51,825 nucleotides of DNA from Phoronis australis (taxonomy: Eukaryota; Phoronida; Phoronidae). Below, in pieces: positions 1 through 14,900 of the stretch (the first letter of the stretch is position 1; every line of letters begins with the position of its first letter). The notes beneath the pieces were generated by a model. The model had not been told where the DNA came from. It worked only from the letters and a program-made list of their open reading frames with translations, and searched no databases. Position numbers and translations under genes: made by a program. The DNA is taken from NCBI GenBank assembly GCA_002633005.1, contig NMRA01000161.1, positions 77,887-129,711 of the forward strand, in the 5' to 3' direction.

Positions 1-198
1 CCCCCCCAGTGAAGTGGGCAAAAATGTCCGCCTCATTCAGAGAAACAAAAAATCCTAGGAAATGAGACAAAAGTCCAATAAAAAGGCGCAGACGCACAGT
101 TCACAGTACTGAAGATGGTACCCCGTTTTTTTGTTAGCGCAAAAGGTCTACTTGGTCAGAAATACGAGCCCCCCAAGTAAAGGCTGGGTGCGCGCCTG
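1..198 (-). mobile_element. MITE copy 1 (truncated by the window edge)
   Basis: The reverse complement begins CAGGCGCGCACCCAG at 198 and contains the segments GGACTTTTGTCTCA and GCGGAC.TTTTTGCCCA.TTC also found in the copies at 35487 and 50204. The other terminus lies outside the window. It is a non-autonomous element with no coding capacity. Confidence 0.78.
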
Positions 199-2662
199 CA
201 CTATTATAGTCTTTTAGTGACTGGAGGTTTAGTTTCCAACTCAAGCTGGTTTATGTTCGTGCCAGTCCCGGCGGCAGCGACGGGCCTGATTAAGTTCCGA
301 GCCACTGACCGCGATAACGAGTCAGTCCGCGGTCGCGACGGGCCTGATCCAGGGTTCCGACCTACTGTCCGGGATAACACGCGTTTTGTGTGTCTAGAAC
401 TTGAAAAAATCAAAAGTATAAACAACACAGATCTAGGTTCTCTTGTCTGTATTTCACGGAAGAATACTTCGAATTTATCTCCGAATAAACCCCAAACTCC
501 TGCTACGAACCTTGGTAAATTGACCTGTCGAACTTTGTAGGCAACGGTGTGTCCAAACACAAGTAAATCCGTAACAGCGAAATAAAACAACACGTTTTTA
601 TGAGAACTCGGTGATTGTTTAGGGGTTTTACATCAAAGTTTGATGATTTATTGGTGTTAAACTATGAGTTCAAGCGATAAGCTGACACCACTAACCCGTG
701 TTGCGAACTGCTGAACAGACTGCGTGTGAAGCCAATTACGTAATTGGATAATTTCAACACCTCCGTCTACCGTCAGGTGTCAGGTAACGCAACCGAACGT
801 GCCCTTCTCGAGTAGAACTACTCGATCTAAATTGATTCAAAATAGGTTGTTTTTTGGTGGCATTCTCCTTTAACATATGTGTCTATTATCTCGGGACCTG
901 TTCCAAGAAATTGTCTTAAGTTTAAGATTTGTCTTGCAGTAGCTGAGACAGTTTTCTTGGAACGGGCCCATGTGCTTAGTTCGCACTACATGACCCATGG
1001 ATGCAAGCTCCAGACTCAAAATAAAAACTCAAGATTGTGAGAAAACACCGTGGAATTTCTAGCTCAGACTGAAAAGTATAGTTAAAATGCTAAAGTCATC
1101 TAAGGTAGTCTAGACATGCGCAATCAACCACGTGAACTATAATATATTCTAACACAGAATTAACGACATTTATCGAAAAATGGAACAAAATAAAACCGAA
1201 GATGTCAAAAATAATTTGCAGTTCGAATTCGAGTACAATGAATAAACATCGGGTCCTTGGTGAAAATTGTACTGTACTCGAGCACAAAATGTAAATATTC
1301 ACATTTACTTTAGTAGAATAGATATTTTCAAAACCAAGTTGAAGTTCATGCTCAAGCCTAGCTACTTGTTTTTAGGCTCATGTTCTTTATAATCCAACAA
1401 TTATTGGAAACACTTAATGAGTGACATCTCTACTGAAAGACAATTTTCCAGCAAAATTAGCTCGTCTCATTAATTCAATAGTTTGCTTGAACCAGTATTT
1501 GGAGGAAACGGTAATTTTTCATCCCATCCCATGAATATATCTTCACTTATTTCGCCCACGTCTGTTTTTGTTAAATTGTTAATAATTTACAATACATATT
1601 CAAAACTCAATGAGGCTGTCCAGAAAATGTAGTGTATGTGAAATTTTATGCTGCACGTTTCACGTCATACACCATCAAAGGGTCTACAGAAAATAAATTT
1701 AATTAGCACGTCACCGACACGCAACACCGTTTGCGCTCGAATCCTTCTCGGTTTGGCAGGAGTGCAATACGTTTCCACGGAATTGTTTAACTTCTAAATC
1801 CGTAAGCCGATTTTCTATTTTAGATAAATGAATTTCATTCAAGTTGCTGGACCCGAGTCAGGACATACGAAGATTTATACGGTGACTCTAAGCTTTCCGC
1901 AATTTGCGACTGCTGGTTTATGACCCTTATTAATTGGCGCCCAGCATATTGGCTTTGGATTTCTTTCCGATTTTATGTTATAAAATTCGCACTTGATGCA
2001 CGGTTTTTAGAATTCAAAAACCTAACCATGTGCACTTTACAGGAACTATTCAAAATCGTCCAAAACGAAAATTTGAAATATGCTATTGTCGCCCAAAAGT
2101 GTTTAAAACTATTTAATGAAAGGTAGTTTCGCGCCTGATTATCCAAGGTCAATCTCCAGAGAGGGATAAAATTAGCTGAAGCTGAATGGGTTCTTTGAAG
2201 ATACCGGCGGATTCTAACGTACCGACCGAGTTGCCAAAACTCGACCGTTGAGGGTCTCAGCTTAGGATTCTTTTCATAGAAATCAACCAACAAGACGTTA
2301 AAAGTTAAAGACAATTGCTTATGAAGGCTCGGCGAGTTGAAAAAAGAGTTCTTTTTATATATTTTCAAACTCCTAAAAAAGATTTTTTTTCGGCAAATGT
2401 GCCCTTTCAAAGAGAATTTGTAGTCAAAGGTTTCATTTCGTAGTCGTGAAAATGTCGCCCTTCTGAGTGGCACGTCCCGTTTACCCCTTCATTGAGATCC
2501 TCTCCCAGATCTCTGTCTTCTTTGGCTGTCGCAAGTTTGACTGAAGGTGGGTCTAAACCACAACAGAAGCGCCCACTACGACAAATAACTTTGAGACCAA
2601 AAGGGATGTCTGTTACCATGGTCGTGCATGTACATGTATGTAACGTATACTCATATTTTCAG
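199..2662. other. Upstream non-coding stretch or intron
   Basis: No exon could be supported here. Open frames such as 217-540 lack any recognisable domain or splice context. The stretch should contain either an intron or, if the gene starts here, a 5' exon with a signal peptide that I could not recognise. A small foldback repeat lies at 896-967. Confidence 0.5.
896..967. repeat. Small foldback element
   Basis: The ends are inverted: CTGTTCCAAGAAA at the left and TTTCTTGGAACGG at the right, around a core rich in CTTAAGTTTAAG. The same theme (CTGTTCCAAGAAACTGACTTAAG) recurs at 47169-47412. Confidence 0.65.
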
Positions 2663-2941
2663 CGCTGCCTCAATGCTTTAAAGATCGACTCGACTCTCGT
2701 GATCTTGTTGAGCAAGCGTTCACCGCCGAAAATTTAACCCTATTGTCCTGTAGAATGGCATGTCGTAGGAAGAATTTTAGGTTTGCCGGAGTTCAGAATG
2801 GAACCGACTGTTGGTGTAGTTATCAGTATGGTAAACATGGCGGTGCGTCTAGTAGTCAGTGCAACGTCCCCTGTTCTGGAAACACTAACGAAAATTGTGG
2901 CGGCGTGTTGCGAAATTGGGTGATGCATAGTAAAGACCCTG
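2663..2941 (+). CDS. WSC domain exon
   Basis: The acceptor is TATTTTCAG before 2663 and the donor is G|GTAAGC after 2941; both sides are phase 1. The exon encodes about 93 residues: LPQCFKDR near the start, [10 protein letters not shown], then [14 protein letters not shown], and [13 protein letters not shown] near the end. This is the full WSC pattern, with eight cysteines and the AGVQ..xCWC and CxGxxxxxCGG signatures. WSC domains occur in cell-wall sensors, polycystin-1 and Kremen and are thought to bind carbohydrate. The phase-1 start means at least one 5' exon, expected to carry the signal peptide, lies upstream and was not recognised in 1-2660. It is the only non-TSP1 domain exon found in the gene. 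Confidence 0.88.
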
Positions 2942-5900
2942 GTAAGCTTTCTCGGGAATTACACACATTTACGGTGTCGTAATGACATTATTAAGGGACA
3001 CGAATCAAGGTTGTGAAGCGTTTACGTGCACTTAACTGCCATAAAGTGTGCAATTCCATAAGTCCGTGGATTTTTCGCGAAGATCCTAGACATATACATG
3101 TTCTTTTCTTACAATAGAAATGATTTTGACTTTACGGTTGGATACATTAGCACACAGCCATAACCAGCCATAACTCATTTTTAATACAGCTCAGTGGTCC
3201 CATACCAAATAGAGACTTGCATAGTACCCATGGGTTCTTTATCGAAAGTTGTGTCCACCCTGAGTAAAAGTTATGGTGACCGAAAGAAGATCGATGATCT
3301 TGGCTAGGAGACGACGGCTCAAAAGCCTAGTGACCAAGTAATCTCAACAATCGTCTCATCCGGCTGGAGGCAACTCCCGTTACTGGCCCAATAGTAGACG
3401 TGTTGACAGGCGGGGGGGGGGGAGGCAGCTCGGACCCAATTATGACTGGGGATATGGAATTTGATAATGTGCCACCGGAGGGGAGTGGCGGAAAAGTGTT
3501 GACCTCGAGAAACGGCCACTGATAACCTATAGAGAATCTCAGCATCTGGTTTGATGCAAAAGCATGTGAATAGGCGTGATGTTTCTCAAAAGTCTTCCGT
3601 AGCTCACAAATACCGCGAGACCGGTACTATCTGTTTACATCGGATTCAATCCGGCATCAAAGCGGATACGCATGTCTCCATTGCTTCAGACTTTACCGAC
3701 ACGCTTACCTCTTAGACGGTTGATACTAACTGAAGTAAGTTTCATGAACAGTGACTTACGACTTTTTAAGTCATCAAATTGGTCTCACGCTCGGCACAGC
3801 AATTTCCGAAATATAATAAAATCTTACTTGTGAAAAGGTCCAAATTCTCCGAGAACATGCACGTGGCTGTTAATTACAAGAAGAGTTTCATGCGGTCATA
3901 CTTACATGGCCAAACCTTGTTTTTTGTGAAGTGGGAGTGCAGAGAGGCAATCTCCTGTCTTATTTTTTTGTTACTTTCATGATACTGTCTTCATGCTTAC
4001 TCGCGAAACACAAGCAACGATTTGTCTCTCACCTACTCGATTTTGCGGCATCTCGCGAAAGTCACAAAACACCAGCCATATCGAATACTCCAATGCATTG
4101 TTCAATGATAAGATTTAACACATCTGATTTTGTCGGCATTTTACTAGAAATAACTTTGTTACGTGTCTTGTGATTTATTGATCGTCTGGTCAGTGGATGG
4201 CGGATGGACACAATGGGGTACATGGACGACATGCAGCGTCACTTGTGGAATTGGTGAGCGATTTAAAGAACGTTGGTGTACCAACCCGCCACCTGCAGGA
4301 AGTGGTATGCCATGCCGTGGTTTAGCCATCGCCCCCGCATCTTGCAACACAGGGATAAGTTGCTTTCTTCCGCAAGGTTTGGATAATTTATTACACATTG
4401 GGTATCGTAAATGTGTGTGTTATATCTGGTTCCTTCTGTGAAATATTCATTTGTAGAGCTGTGTCCCTGAAATTCCCTATACAACCTAAAATACATATTT
4501 CTCTTGTTGTTTTATTTGTCCCCAATAATTTAGCAAAAACTATTGGCTGGTGCAAAAGTTATAAACTATAACAAACAAAAAAAATCCGACGTTGCGGAGC
4601 CACCTACGTGTACATGCAGATTCGTTTACTGCATTTTAAGGTCTGGCTACTTACATGTATGGTCCAGGGCCTTGCATATTTAAAATTTGAAACCTCCGTG
4701 TCTATTCAGAGAGGGGTTCTTCACTTTAACCACGAGATCCTCTATGAAAACCAAGAACTTTCTCTGTACAGTACCCTAATATTTCCTGTCTCGAAATAGT
4801 TTCCCGCACCGTCATTTAGATTATTAAACACTGCCGAACAAAACAACAGCCATTCGCCCGCCATATGATTTCTGAGTGTAACTAAGATACAAATCTCCAC
4901 ATTCTCTCATTGCCGCACGAAATGTGATACACCACTCCACTGAAATAACCGCGCTCAACTTTGTCCTTGGGGTGCACAACTTTTGAGCGCGTCAACATGC
5001 ATGTGGGCTATTCTAAGCCGATGCGCTTTACAAATTCTGTCTAGCTGCTCGGAGAGATTGTTAACGTACATGTACGAGACAACACGGTGGTAGAAAGTCT
5101 CCTGCGCTCCACACGATCATCCCAAGGACAGAGGCTCTGTAAATATCCGAACCCGGGTTACAGCAGTTATTCGGAGCCCTGCCAATTGGGTCTATTCGGA
5201 GAATTCTCCTTGCGGTGTCGCTGCTGTACTAGTGGTGATTGAATTGCGCATGCGTCGCTGGCTGCATGTAAACAACTGGTAAAACATGGAATTGTTATCA
5301 AAATAAGTCGTTGCGCAAAGCCTTTTTATTGCTATTTTCTCTGGTGCAAGTCTTCGACAGGTGGTCACAAATTACCAAAAGACCTAAGGTTACGACATTC
5401 ATGGAGCATTGCGGTCAAAAGGGTGAACCAACTGACAAAAAGTGTGTGGATGCCGAAGCCGCTTTGGGAGACTACATAACGTAACTTGGTAAGTTTTAAG
5501 CAATCAAGTTTCTATCGACATCGTTCGGTGATGTTATCCCCACCAGTTACCCCTCTGAATAACGGGTTTATTGAATGGAACTAAGTGTTTCTTTTCGGGA
5601 AACTCACACAGCACTCGGATACCGGGTAAGCTAGCAGCACATATTCACATATTGTACGTTCTCCAGGGGTGGGAATGCGCCCAATATAAAAAGTGTATGG
5701 TACGTGACGCTCAGAAGTCAAGAATGACTTTCACAGCACGTTCTATTAAAAGCTATGCCATGTCCAATAAAATTCTCTAGACGAGTGAGTTTCCTTATTT
5801 TATGGCGGACTCCATCCTCAGGACTACCAGATTAGTTACTGAATTAACCGATGAATAAGCTATTCAGTAAACGTTATAACATTGCATTAGAATAAAAATT

Positions 5901-8900
5901 GACACCTAGAATGAATTTTACATGTTGAGGTCAGAAGCATATTTTAGGTGTCGTGAAAAATACACATTATTAAATCACTTTTAGCCTGTTTCACATAGTT
6001 TAATTCAGATCTTAAATAAGACTTGGGTACAAAGATTTAGTTTCTACATATAAACATGAAGATGAAACGTCAAGTATGTTCTGCCTTACTAAAATAGTTT
6101 TGTTTTGTGTTTTCTTTTATAATTTGGTAATATTTCTCCCGCTATTCTGTTGCAGGTGAGAGAAAACGACTGAAACCAGACGCCTTTGGACAAAGTGAAA
6201 AGAAATCCTTCAGCATTAACCTGACAGAATCGAACAAAATTCAGAAATTCAGCCCTTGATATGCCTGATTTTGAACTCCATTGCTAGGGAAAATTAAAAT
6301 TGTTTTTAACAATGTTGTTTCTTTATATACTTTTCTTGCATGTGGAACTTTTGTTGTGGACAAGTTAACACAAAAGTTAAAATTGTTCAAAGGCCTTCTT
6401 AAGAAAGCTCTAAAAATAATTACACACACAAACAAATCAAATGCAAACAAAGGGAATACTTCATTTTGATCGCTGCACATTTCTAGAGGTCAACACTGAG
6501 GAAAACGACAATTCGCAGGGGTAATCGCTAATCATTTCAGCTTTGTAAAGAATAAGCACAACTGCACTGTGTGGGGCTTTAAAACTGAGGAAATATTGTG
6601 GTTTCAATAATTAGTGACAATCTTGCCTGTTGATGAAAATTTTATTCTTCATCAAATTGTAACATTAGCGGGCTTTCTACTGACAAAAAGACAATCGATA
6701 CAGTCACTGAATGTCATTTCCCCATAATGTGTACCAAATTGAAAAGTTTTTACCATTAGCATAAAGCCTTTCTTCTGAAAGGAAATATTAATGTCACTCA
6801 GTGAGAAAGGACAGGTATTTATGCCAGATGCTTTTGGTTTTCATTTCACAGAGATCTACTTTCAATAGCCTATAGAAGCGCTTGTAAAAAAGGTCCAGTT
6901 TCGGCACGTGGTTTTCCTCCAGGTAACCTCATTAAGCCTCAATTAGATCCTTGAAGGTAAACACAACAGCATATCACTTGACTCGTTTTGTGCCCAAAAT
7001 CTGACCCTGAACTAGACCAGTAACACCACGTCTTCTTTAGCTTCAGTTCCTCATGTTTCTTCCAGGAAAGGAAATAAGCTATTGTCCACACATGACTATT
7101 GCCTATGAAAGGGCATCCTCACCAACGAGGCTAACTTGTGTAGCAGGTCAGATATAATTCCTCTTCATACACAAACAACACGTTTTCTTATGGTAACTTC
7201 GTAGTGCGATTCACATTTCACCAGGGCCACTGACATGTACATTGTGCCATGCACTAATGGTGAGTGGAAATGCTGTGGGCTGGAGTAGCAAAGCTTGTTC
7301 GTTGTCTCCGATGAAGAAAATGGGCTTTAACAACAGATCTACACTGGATGAGAAGATCTTGCTGGTTAGCTGTAGTCAACTGCTTAAAACCAATTTCTGT
7401 CCTTCTGGGTCGATGCAGAAGCAATGCATGTCTCCTCTGCAGGGTACAAGCCCTCAAACCTAAAAACCAAAGGTCACAAGAAAACAGACATGATAGATTT
7501 TCATTTCAACGTGTAATAAATTTCCGGAAGACACAGGATAGGGAGTAAACAAATAGTCTAATGTATATTTACGTACCCTTTGCCATGGCATTGGGCTTTG
7601 ATTGTAATCTCACTAACCAATATCGAGTTAAACATTCAGCATTCATTGATGTAACTGTCACTGATAAACCTGTTAGAAATCATTCCAAACAATAATACTG
7701 CGTTGATGTACGAAAACATCCCGAGTGCTACGTCAAGTATCGTGTTCGACTGGCGACTGCCGTGAAGTCGACATCGGCGAGTATTTCAGTTAACAGGCAT
7801 CAGTAGAATAAACATGGAATAATTGTTAAAACAATCACAAACCTTACCTTTGTATAAGATCGTGCTTACTTTCTCTCATAGAAGCACCCTTTTCACGCAA
7901 TCTCCGATTCAGTTGGCACGCCTACAAGCCATTTCACCATGTATTTAAAGGGCTCGCGAAATCGAGGCTGTTAATCTATCACCACTAGTACACGCGCGCC
8001 CTCTAGTTAATGTGAATTTTCCGAATAGCCCCATTAAACGCTCTTTCTCCTCACTGACAGCTTCGGCAGTGATGCAAAACAGACTTAGCTCGATGGAATT
8101 AGGCGCGAATAATTCCCAATTGATACTCCAGCGGATGGTTAGACTGATTAATAAGTATGGTCCACGAGGGCCCGCTTCCTATAAACACAAACTTTTAAGG
8201 TTCCATTTTTTCTTCAGTAACTGCATGTAAGGCGTCTAAAAAGATGAACTCCCGTTCGACTGCTCCTCACAAGTAATACGTTACGTATACTGCCTAAATT
8301 ATTAATAATTTCAAAAAATCGACCTTTTTCCGTTCTCATAATTTTGATTGTGTCATCCAGATATCGAAGCCCGATAGTATGTGTAGGCGCTAAACATATA
8401 AGCATATAAGTTGGCCACATTTCACACGACTGTGCCCAATGTGAAGATTCGTTTATTGGTCTTATTGAGAAGGGTTACTCCTTTGATACAGAAAACGTGG
8501 GGTTACCGGGCAGAGAGAATTCTTGGTTTGAACGAGGTGCCAGGGAGGATTTCTGGATTAAAGCCAAGAACGCCTATCTGAATAGACACGTAAGTGTCAG
8601 ATTTAAACTATCTGACCTGGGCTTTATGGTTGTTGTCGATGAAAACCGACAAAGAGTGACGAAATTTTGCGGGAACCAGACAGTCATCAGTCCGAGGTAG
8701 AAGGAGCCAGCAGGCTCCGCAACGCTGGGAAGTTTCTCCAGTAGTAACAGTTTATATTTTTACGTCTATTTTGTACACCTGGATAAATAACAATATTCCC
8801 TGTGGAATGAAATATTGTGTGTGCTTTGCGTTGTATTTTTATGCTCCGCCAACAAATGTTCACAAATAAGGACAACGTCAAAAGTCAAATGGAAACATGG

Positions 8901-11900
8901 CGAATGCCCTCAGAGTAGTGACGCAATGCTATTATTCGAAACTTTTTTTAAACTGTGGTCTTTTCCTGTCAAGAAAGTATTTTCATGTTGTCACATTCAA
9001 CGTACAAGGACGTCATTCATTTCTAGTGAATGGTGTCTGGTCGCAGTGGTCGCAGTGGAGCCGTTGTGACGTCACGTGTGGAAATGGAATCACGACACGG
9101 AGTCGCCAGTGCAACAGCCCGGCGCCGTCCAATGGCGGTCGGGTTTGTCCTGGCAACGACACCGAGGTCATGACATGCCACTTAATGTCGTGTCCAGGTG
9201 AGATGTTGACAAGCACCCATGTTTATGACGTGCATGCCGTCTAAACATTTACCTGCTGATTAAGGAAAGTCGAAGCAGAAACCGTCATCAGTCAGCGTGA
9301 ATTCAAACAGCAATGCAGCTAAAATGACAAATCTTACGAAAACCTGTTGCACGCACCCAAATAGTTCGACCGCTGCAAGACGTTCCTCACTTGGCACGAT
9401 TTTTTGAAAATCGAGTCGGAGTAAAGTCCTACCAAGGGGATCTAGATCCTTACCTTGGAGTGAGCATAATGTTATTTGCCACCCACCAGTCATAATCGTG
9501 CATTATAACAATAATACAAAATCACATGGGGTATTTGTTCTTTCTACGCAGGTGATGGCGGTTGGTCAGAGTGGGGTAACTGGGGGACGTGTAGCGTCAC
9601 TTGCGGGGGCGGCACACGTTCCAGAAGTCGGTTGTGCAATAACCCCTTTCCGTCCTCTGGCGGCAAACCTTGTGGTGACTTCAACACACAGGCGGACGCA
9701 TGCGGCAACGGCATTTGTCCTGGTAAATTATCTAAGTAACATGTGGTCTCGAGCACATATTTAGAGACTCATTGATTCAAGCACAAATGCATGTACCTAT
9801 CGTAAGGAATTAGTCACCGACTTCAAATGCGCATAGTCATTCCTATGTCATGAACCTCTAAGCTAAACGAAGGAATCGTCTCTGAAAACTAGACCTAGTC
9901 GGCTTACCCGGATTACGCCTACGCTAGTGGACATGTTCGTTTACAATTGTCGTTGAGTGACAGCTTACTATTTGGTTGTGTTTGGCTTTTCTGTTACTAC
10001 AATCTGTCCCACGTGGCATCCTTGTCATGTGTTTTCGAAATGTTTATTTCGACAAAAACAATAATTCTTAAATTATTTACGCGATAACAAGAACTTGGTC
10101 CACACAGTTCACGGTGGGTGGTCCCCCTGGTCGGCGTGGGCACAATGCGACGTTACATGCGGCCAAGGCTTAAAATGGCGAATGAGAGAATGCAATAATC
10201 CTCCACCGAGTTCAAATGGTAAAGTTTGTGCTGGGATGAACTCAGACAGTGCGAACTGTAGAGCCGCCATTAACTGCTCAGGTAGGAATTTTCAAAAACA
10301 TTGCCGGAAGGGAATTAGTGTGGTTCGAAATCTCTCATAGAAATCACAGTGAAGGCGTGTCTTCTCTTATCAACAGTATAATTTAAAACAGCCGGTGTAT
10401 CTACTTGGCGTTTTGTTTTCATGTTGGCTGATACTGAAATGCATATCTTGCCACTTCACAATTCTTTTCCAGTCAATGGAAATTGGTCAAGCTGGTCGTC
10501 GTGGGGCTCTTGCTCTGTAACGTGTGACATTGGCGTAACTAGACGACAACGAGAGTGCAACAATCCTGCGCCAGCTTTTGGAGGCCTCACATGTCGAGGA
10601 GAAAGTTCAGACAACCGCACGTGTAATACACATCAAAGCTGTCCGGGTACGAACGATTTTATCAGAGAAACTACAACTATATGTAACTAGCCAAAGTCTA
10701 ACACTCTAATCAACCCTTTCTAATAAAGACCAGTTCAGCGTAGAAACATCCTATTTTTCAACAAAAAGTCAATCCTAATAGTCTTGCAATGGTGATCTAC
10801 TTCTCACAGGAGTTTAACGTAAAAACTGAAAATACTGATGTTGAATGGCAAATCGCATGGCTTAGGTAAATATTTCACCTTGACACCCCCAGAGTTTCAA
10901 AGGACAATCCCTGAACTTCAATATTCTTGGCATTGTTACCTGTTTCTACATGTACAATGAGTTTGGTACCACACTTAGAATTGCTGATTTTGACGTGGTA
11001 AAGATTAACAATTGCGCGGAATCAAATGCAATAACTCCGCAACAGCAGCTGAACACTGTGGTCCTGAACCAAATCCAGGCCGTTAAGTAGCCTAGCATGT
11101 TCAGCGTATTTAATTGTTCAAGATGCCTGCCTTCAAATCCATTCAACGTATGCAAATCGTAATGTTTGCAGTGCATCTTTTTATAAACATACCTGTAATC
11201 ACTGTAACAAAAAAAATTGCAGGCAATATGATACACCTTGTACCAGACGTGCGCAGGCCTCGCAGGTGGGCCCATTGCACTAATCACCTGGAACTATTTT
11301 TATGCTTTATTGATATATAGTTAAAACCGAGCTGAGGAGCTAGAAACCTGGCTCAAGGGTTTAGCAGTATGACCTGGTGCAATCACTGTAGCTGAGTAGC
11401 CAAATAGTACAACTAAAGCTGCACTAAGCGGACAAAGAACCAAACGTTTGACTTTATACTGTATATTTACTAAACTAAGCCAACAAATCGCACACTGGTT
11501 TCATATCCTTTGCTGGCTTCATCGTTGAAATTTGCCAAAATCAGTAAATTGAAAATTGGCAAAAATTTTCATTGTTTGAAAAGTCAGCACCTAAATACTA
11601 AATGCCTATCTTAACTACCAAACCTGTTAAGGCCAGATACTATACAAACACATAAAAACTCATAGTTATTCCTAACTTTGAAGATGTCTCAAAGTGGCCG
11701 GATTTTGCTGAAAGAAGTGCCGAAAAAGTCATATGTGCAAAATCATCATCAAAACTAAAACATTAGGCCTGTGTCAGAAAAATCAAAGGTGACCTAGTGC
11801 ATATCTAGGGGTACCTCAAGCCCTCATAAAGTATCAGGAAAATCTGTGGCGTTCGATGTAGAACCACCCGTAGGTGCTTCTTAATCTGTACGTCTTTGGC

Positions 11901-14900
11901 TTACTAGTAAATAGTTGGTCTTATTTCAGTTAACGGTCAATGGTCGACTTGGGTATATTCTACCCCATGTGACGTCACCTGTGGCAACGGAACCCGGGTT
12001 AGAGAAAGAGTTTGTGGCGATCCGGCGCCGATGTTTGGCGGTTCCAACTGTTCGGGCGATTCCGCCGAGACGGTGAGCTGCACTAATGGAATCGAATGTC
12101 CCGGTACGAGATTTTTCGTCGCATAATCAGTTCTTATAGTAAAGAGTGTTTCGGTCTGCATCTTGTCATTATCGTATGTTTATGTAACAAATCGCCGAGA
12201 GCGCCATCATTATGTGGACACAACTCACGAGTCATCATGGAAAGCGCATACATTGAATTTTTAATTTTTTAAGTTTTTGAATTTTCATATTCTCTAAAAA
12301 CGATTATTCATTTACATGTTTGTCACAAAATGAAATTAATTAAAGTTAATAGTTGGCATTTTAACAACATCTCTGAAAATTCGTTTCGCAGGAGGGCTGC
12401 TTACCAGGCTTGAATGGTGGCTCACTGTAGGAATATGGCAGCTTAGACTACAAATTGTCCAATAATCACACCACTACATAAAGCACCTTTATCAAAATAC
12501 ACGATAGACAAGCGGACTCACTGGATTTGGGTCTGTGAAGCACTCATACTTTAAGAAAAAAAACTCAAATGTTGCAATACACCAACTGAAAAATTTGTTA
12601 TTTTGGGGTAGAAACTATCCTCTGGTGTGTTTTTAGCGTTTTCAGTAAAATTGATTGTCAGTGAAAGTTGATGTGATAACTGAAAAACTTTAAGCACGGT
12701 TATCTCAGTTCATTATTTCACAGTAGTGGCAATGCGCTCAAGTTTATTCTCAGCTATTTTTGATCAAATTTGACGAAATCAAAAATTGAAATCTAATACA
12801 AATGAGTTTCAAATCCGTGCCAGGGTCATTGTTTAAATTATTATAAGTTATTTTGATATCAGTGGGAATTTTGACTGAATGTTATGTATTTGCCAAATCT
12901 CAATACATTAGTAAAATAGCAGTATTTGATGATGGCTTTATGGTGGTAATTGTTTATTGAGTAAGATTTTGAAATATGTGACAGCAATTTTTGGAAAAAT
13001 CGTCAAGAAAACATAGCTTTCTGGGAAAATTTAAATAAGTTAAATAGTCACTGGAACAATTTTTTTTTGCTTTTTCTCATGTTGTGGGTCATACTTAAGG
13101 CTATACATATTAAAACTGACACATTTTCAAACAGGCTGTATCTATCTCACTTATAAGAGCGTAAAGCGAACCAACGCCAAGGCTAGACAGCGTGCGTGAC
13201 AAAGAACGTGAAAAACAGACTCTTAAAAATGGTTCTTTGCCACATTTTTGGTTTGACTGTAAACATTTTAAATTCTGTCGATGTTAAAGCCCTTTTCTTT
13301 TAGTTTCAAAAACGGTATGTTCGTCACTTCGTCGATTTTCTAAACACGTTTCCTCAATTAGTATTGCGAGATGTAGTAGTGACATAGTAATGTTATATGA
13401 AAAAACTGACCTTTGACGTGAACAGATTACTGGGGATTTTCAAGTAGCGGCCAGTCTGACTTCTCTGAGCTCATATGTAATATTAGGGGCGGAAAATTCG
13501 AAAACTGTATTGGGATGGAGGAGTTGATATTTTGCCTGTCTCCCCATTAAAATTCTTAAAAAATTCAAAGTGAATAACTTCCACCTTAGCGGCTAAATAA
13601 AGTAAATTCACCACGATCTCTTTAAAAATATATTTTTACGAGTTTTGCGTTCCATTCCTCTTTAACAATTTGTCAGAACTCCCATGTTTCACGTGCAGCG
13701 TGTCAGTGAGCTTTTTTTTGTTTTGAAGACTGTACTAAAATTTCAAGCCCAAGAAATCAAATGGTTTGAAAACAAATAAGCTAAACTTTTTGGCCAGATT
13801 TTGCTGTTTTATCGAATGTTTTACATGTGATCAGACATTTTAGTTTTATTAAAGGTCAAGTCATTTAATTGAAGACAAAACACTAGTATGTGCGTGGCCT
13901 TGACTGGTGTGTGTGAAAGGGAATTAACTTGATGCGAATGTGTCGAGCCCCCAAGTTAAAGCATTCCTGCAATGTGTTTGGCACGTTTTAATATCTTGGA
14001 TCGTATATAATAATGCTGTTGTAACATAAAATTTAGATTTTTTAATTCTTGCGTTTATTTCTTGATTAAACGTAATCACCTTGATGAAAAAGTACCAAAT
14101 TGTTGGTAACCAAATTCAACGTGTTTATGACCATGGTGTGAAGGGTTTAAGTAGACCGTTGTAGCAGCTTACATGTGTACCGTGTAATTTANATATTTTG
14201 CCTGTCTCCCCATTAAAATTCTTAAAAAATTCAAAGTGAATAACTTCCACCTTAGCGGCTAAATAAAGTAAATTCACCACGATCTCTTTAAAAATATATT
14301 TTTACAAGTTTTGCGTTCCATTCCTCTTTAACAATTTGTCAGAACTCCCATATTTCACGTGCAGCGTGTCAGTGAGCTTTTTTACAGTGTATTTCACTCC
14401 TACTGAAAACAACTTAGGGAAATTTAAAAAAAGCAATACACACAATCGGCACTTTTCACTCAAAAATCACCACTTCTCTGCCGATGTTAAACGTAAGGCA
14501 ACAATAGATTCTGAAAGCAAATTTTCTACAGATTCCAAAAACATGTATGCAGTCCAGGAGGGCTACCTGAAATTGAAGCCGACTTTTCGGTAGTTGCCAG
14601 CAATGCAGAGATGCAGCAGGAATCGCCATCGTGAAGAAGAGTGCAGCTACAGCCAAACGAGAGATCTTTTCTCATTCGCAACATGTTCACAAATCCAAAC
14701 AAACCAGATTCACTGAGCCCACATGCAACGCCTTCCTCAAAAGTACGCCAAGCCTGACTTAACTCTAGAATTTAATTTTTGGCACTGCATTATGGCCACT
14801 GTTGCTGCCTAGTTGTTAAGTGCCACCTCAAGTTCTATACGGACACCATCTTGAATTTTGCAAAATGACTGTAGTGAAAAAAGTTTCTGTAAAAATCTCA

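Larger units (their letters stand above)
4377..9026 (+). other. 4.6-kb intron with retroelement remnants
   Basis: No coding exon was recognised. Two fragments resembling parts of a Penelope-like retroelement lie at 8214-8420 (minus) and 8497-8640 (plus); the rest shows nothing I can support. Confidence 0.6.

Noticed and set aside
217-540. Open frames on both strands near the window start
   Set aside because: They have no recognisable domain or splice context and both strands are open at once; nothing supports coding.
3412-3421. Poly-G run as a regulatory or G-quadruplex site
   Set aside because: A single short G tract without further G runs nearby; no basis for a function.
9498-9764. Plus-strand 88-codon frame starting before TSP1 exon 3
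   Set aside because: It is out of frame with the TSP1 pattern and has no domain.
14336-14593. 85-codon open frame
   Set aside because: It crosses the border between the repeated segment and the inserted block, so it cannot be an old coding unit.
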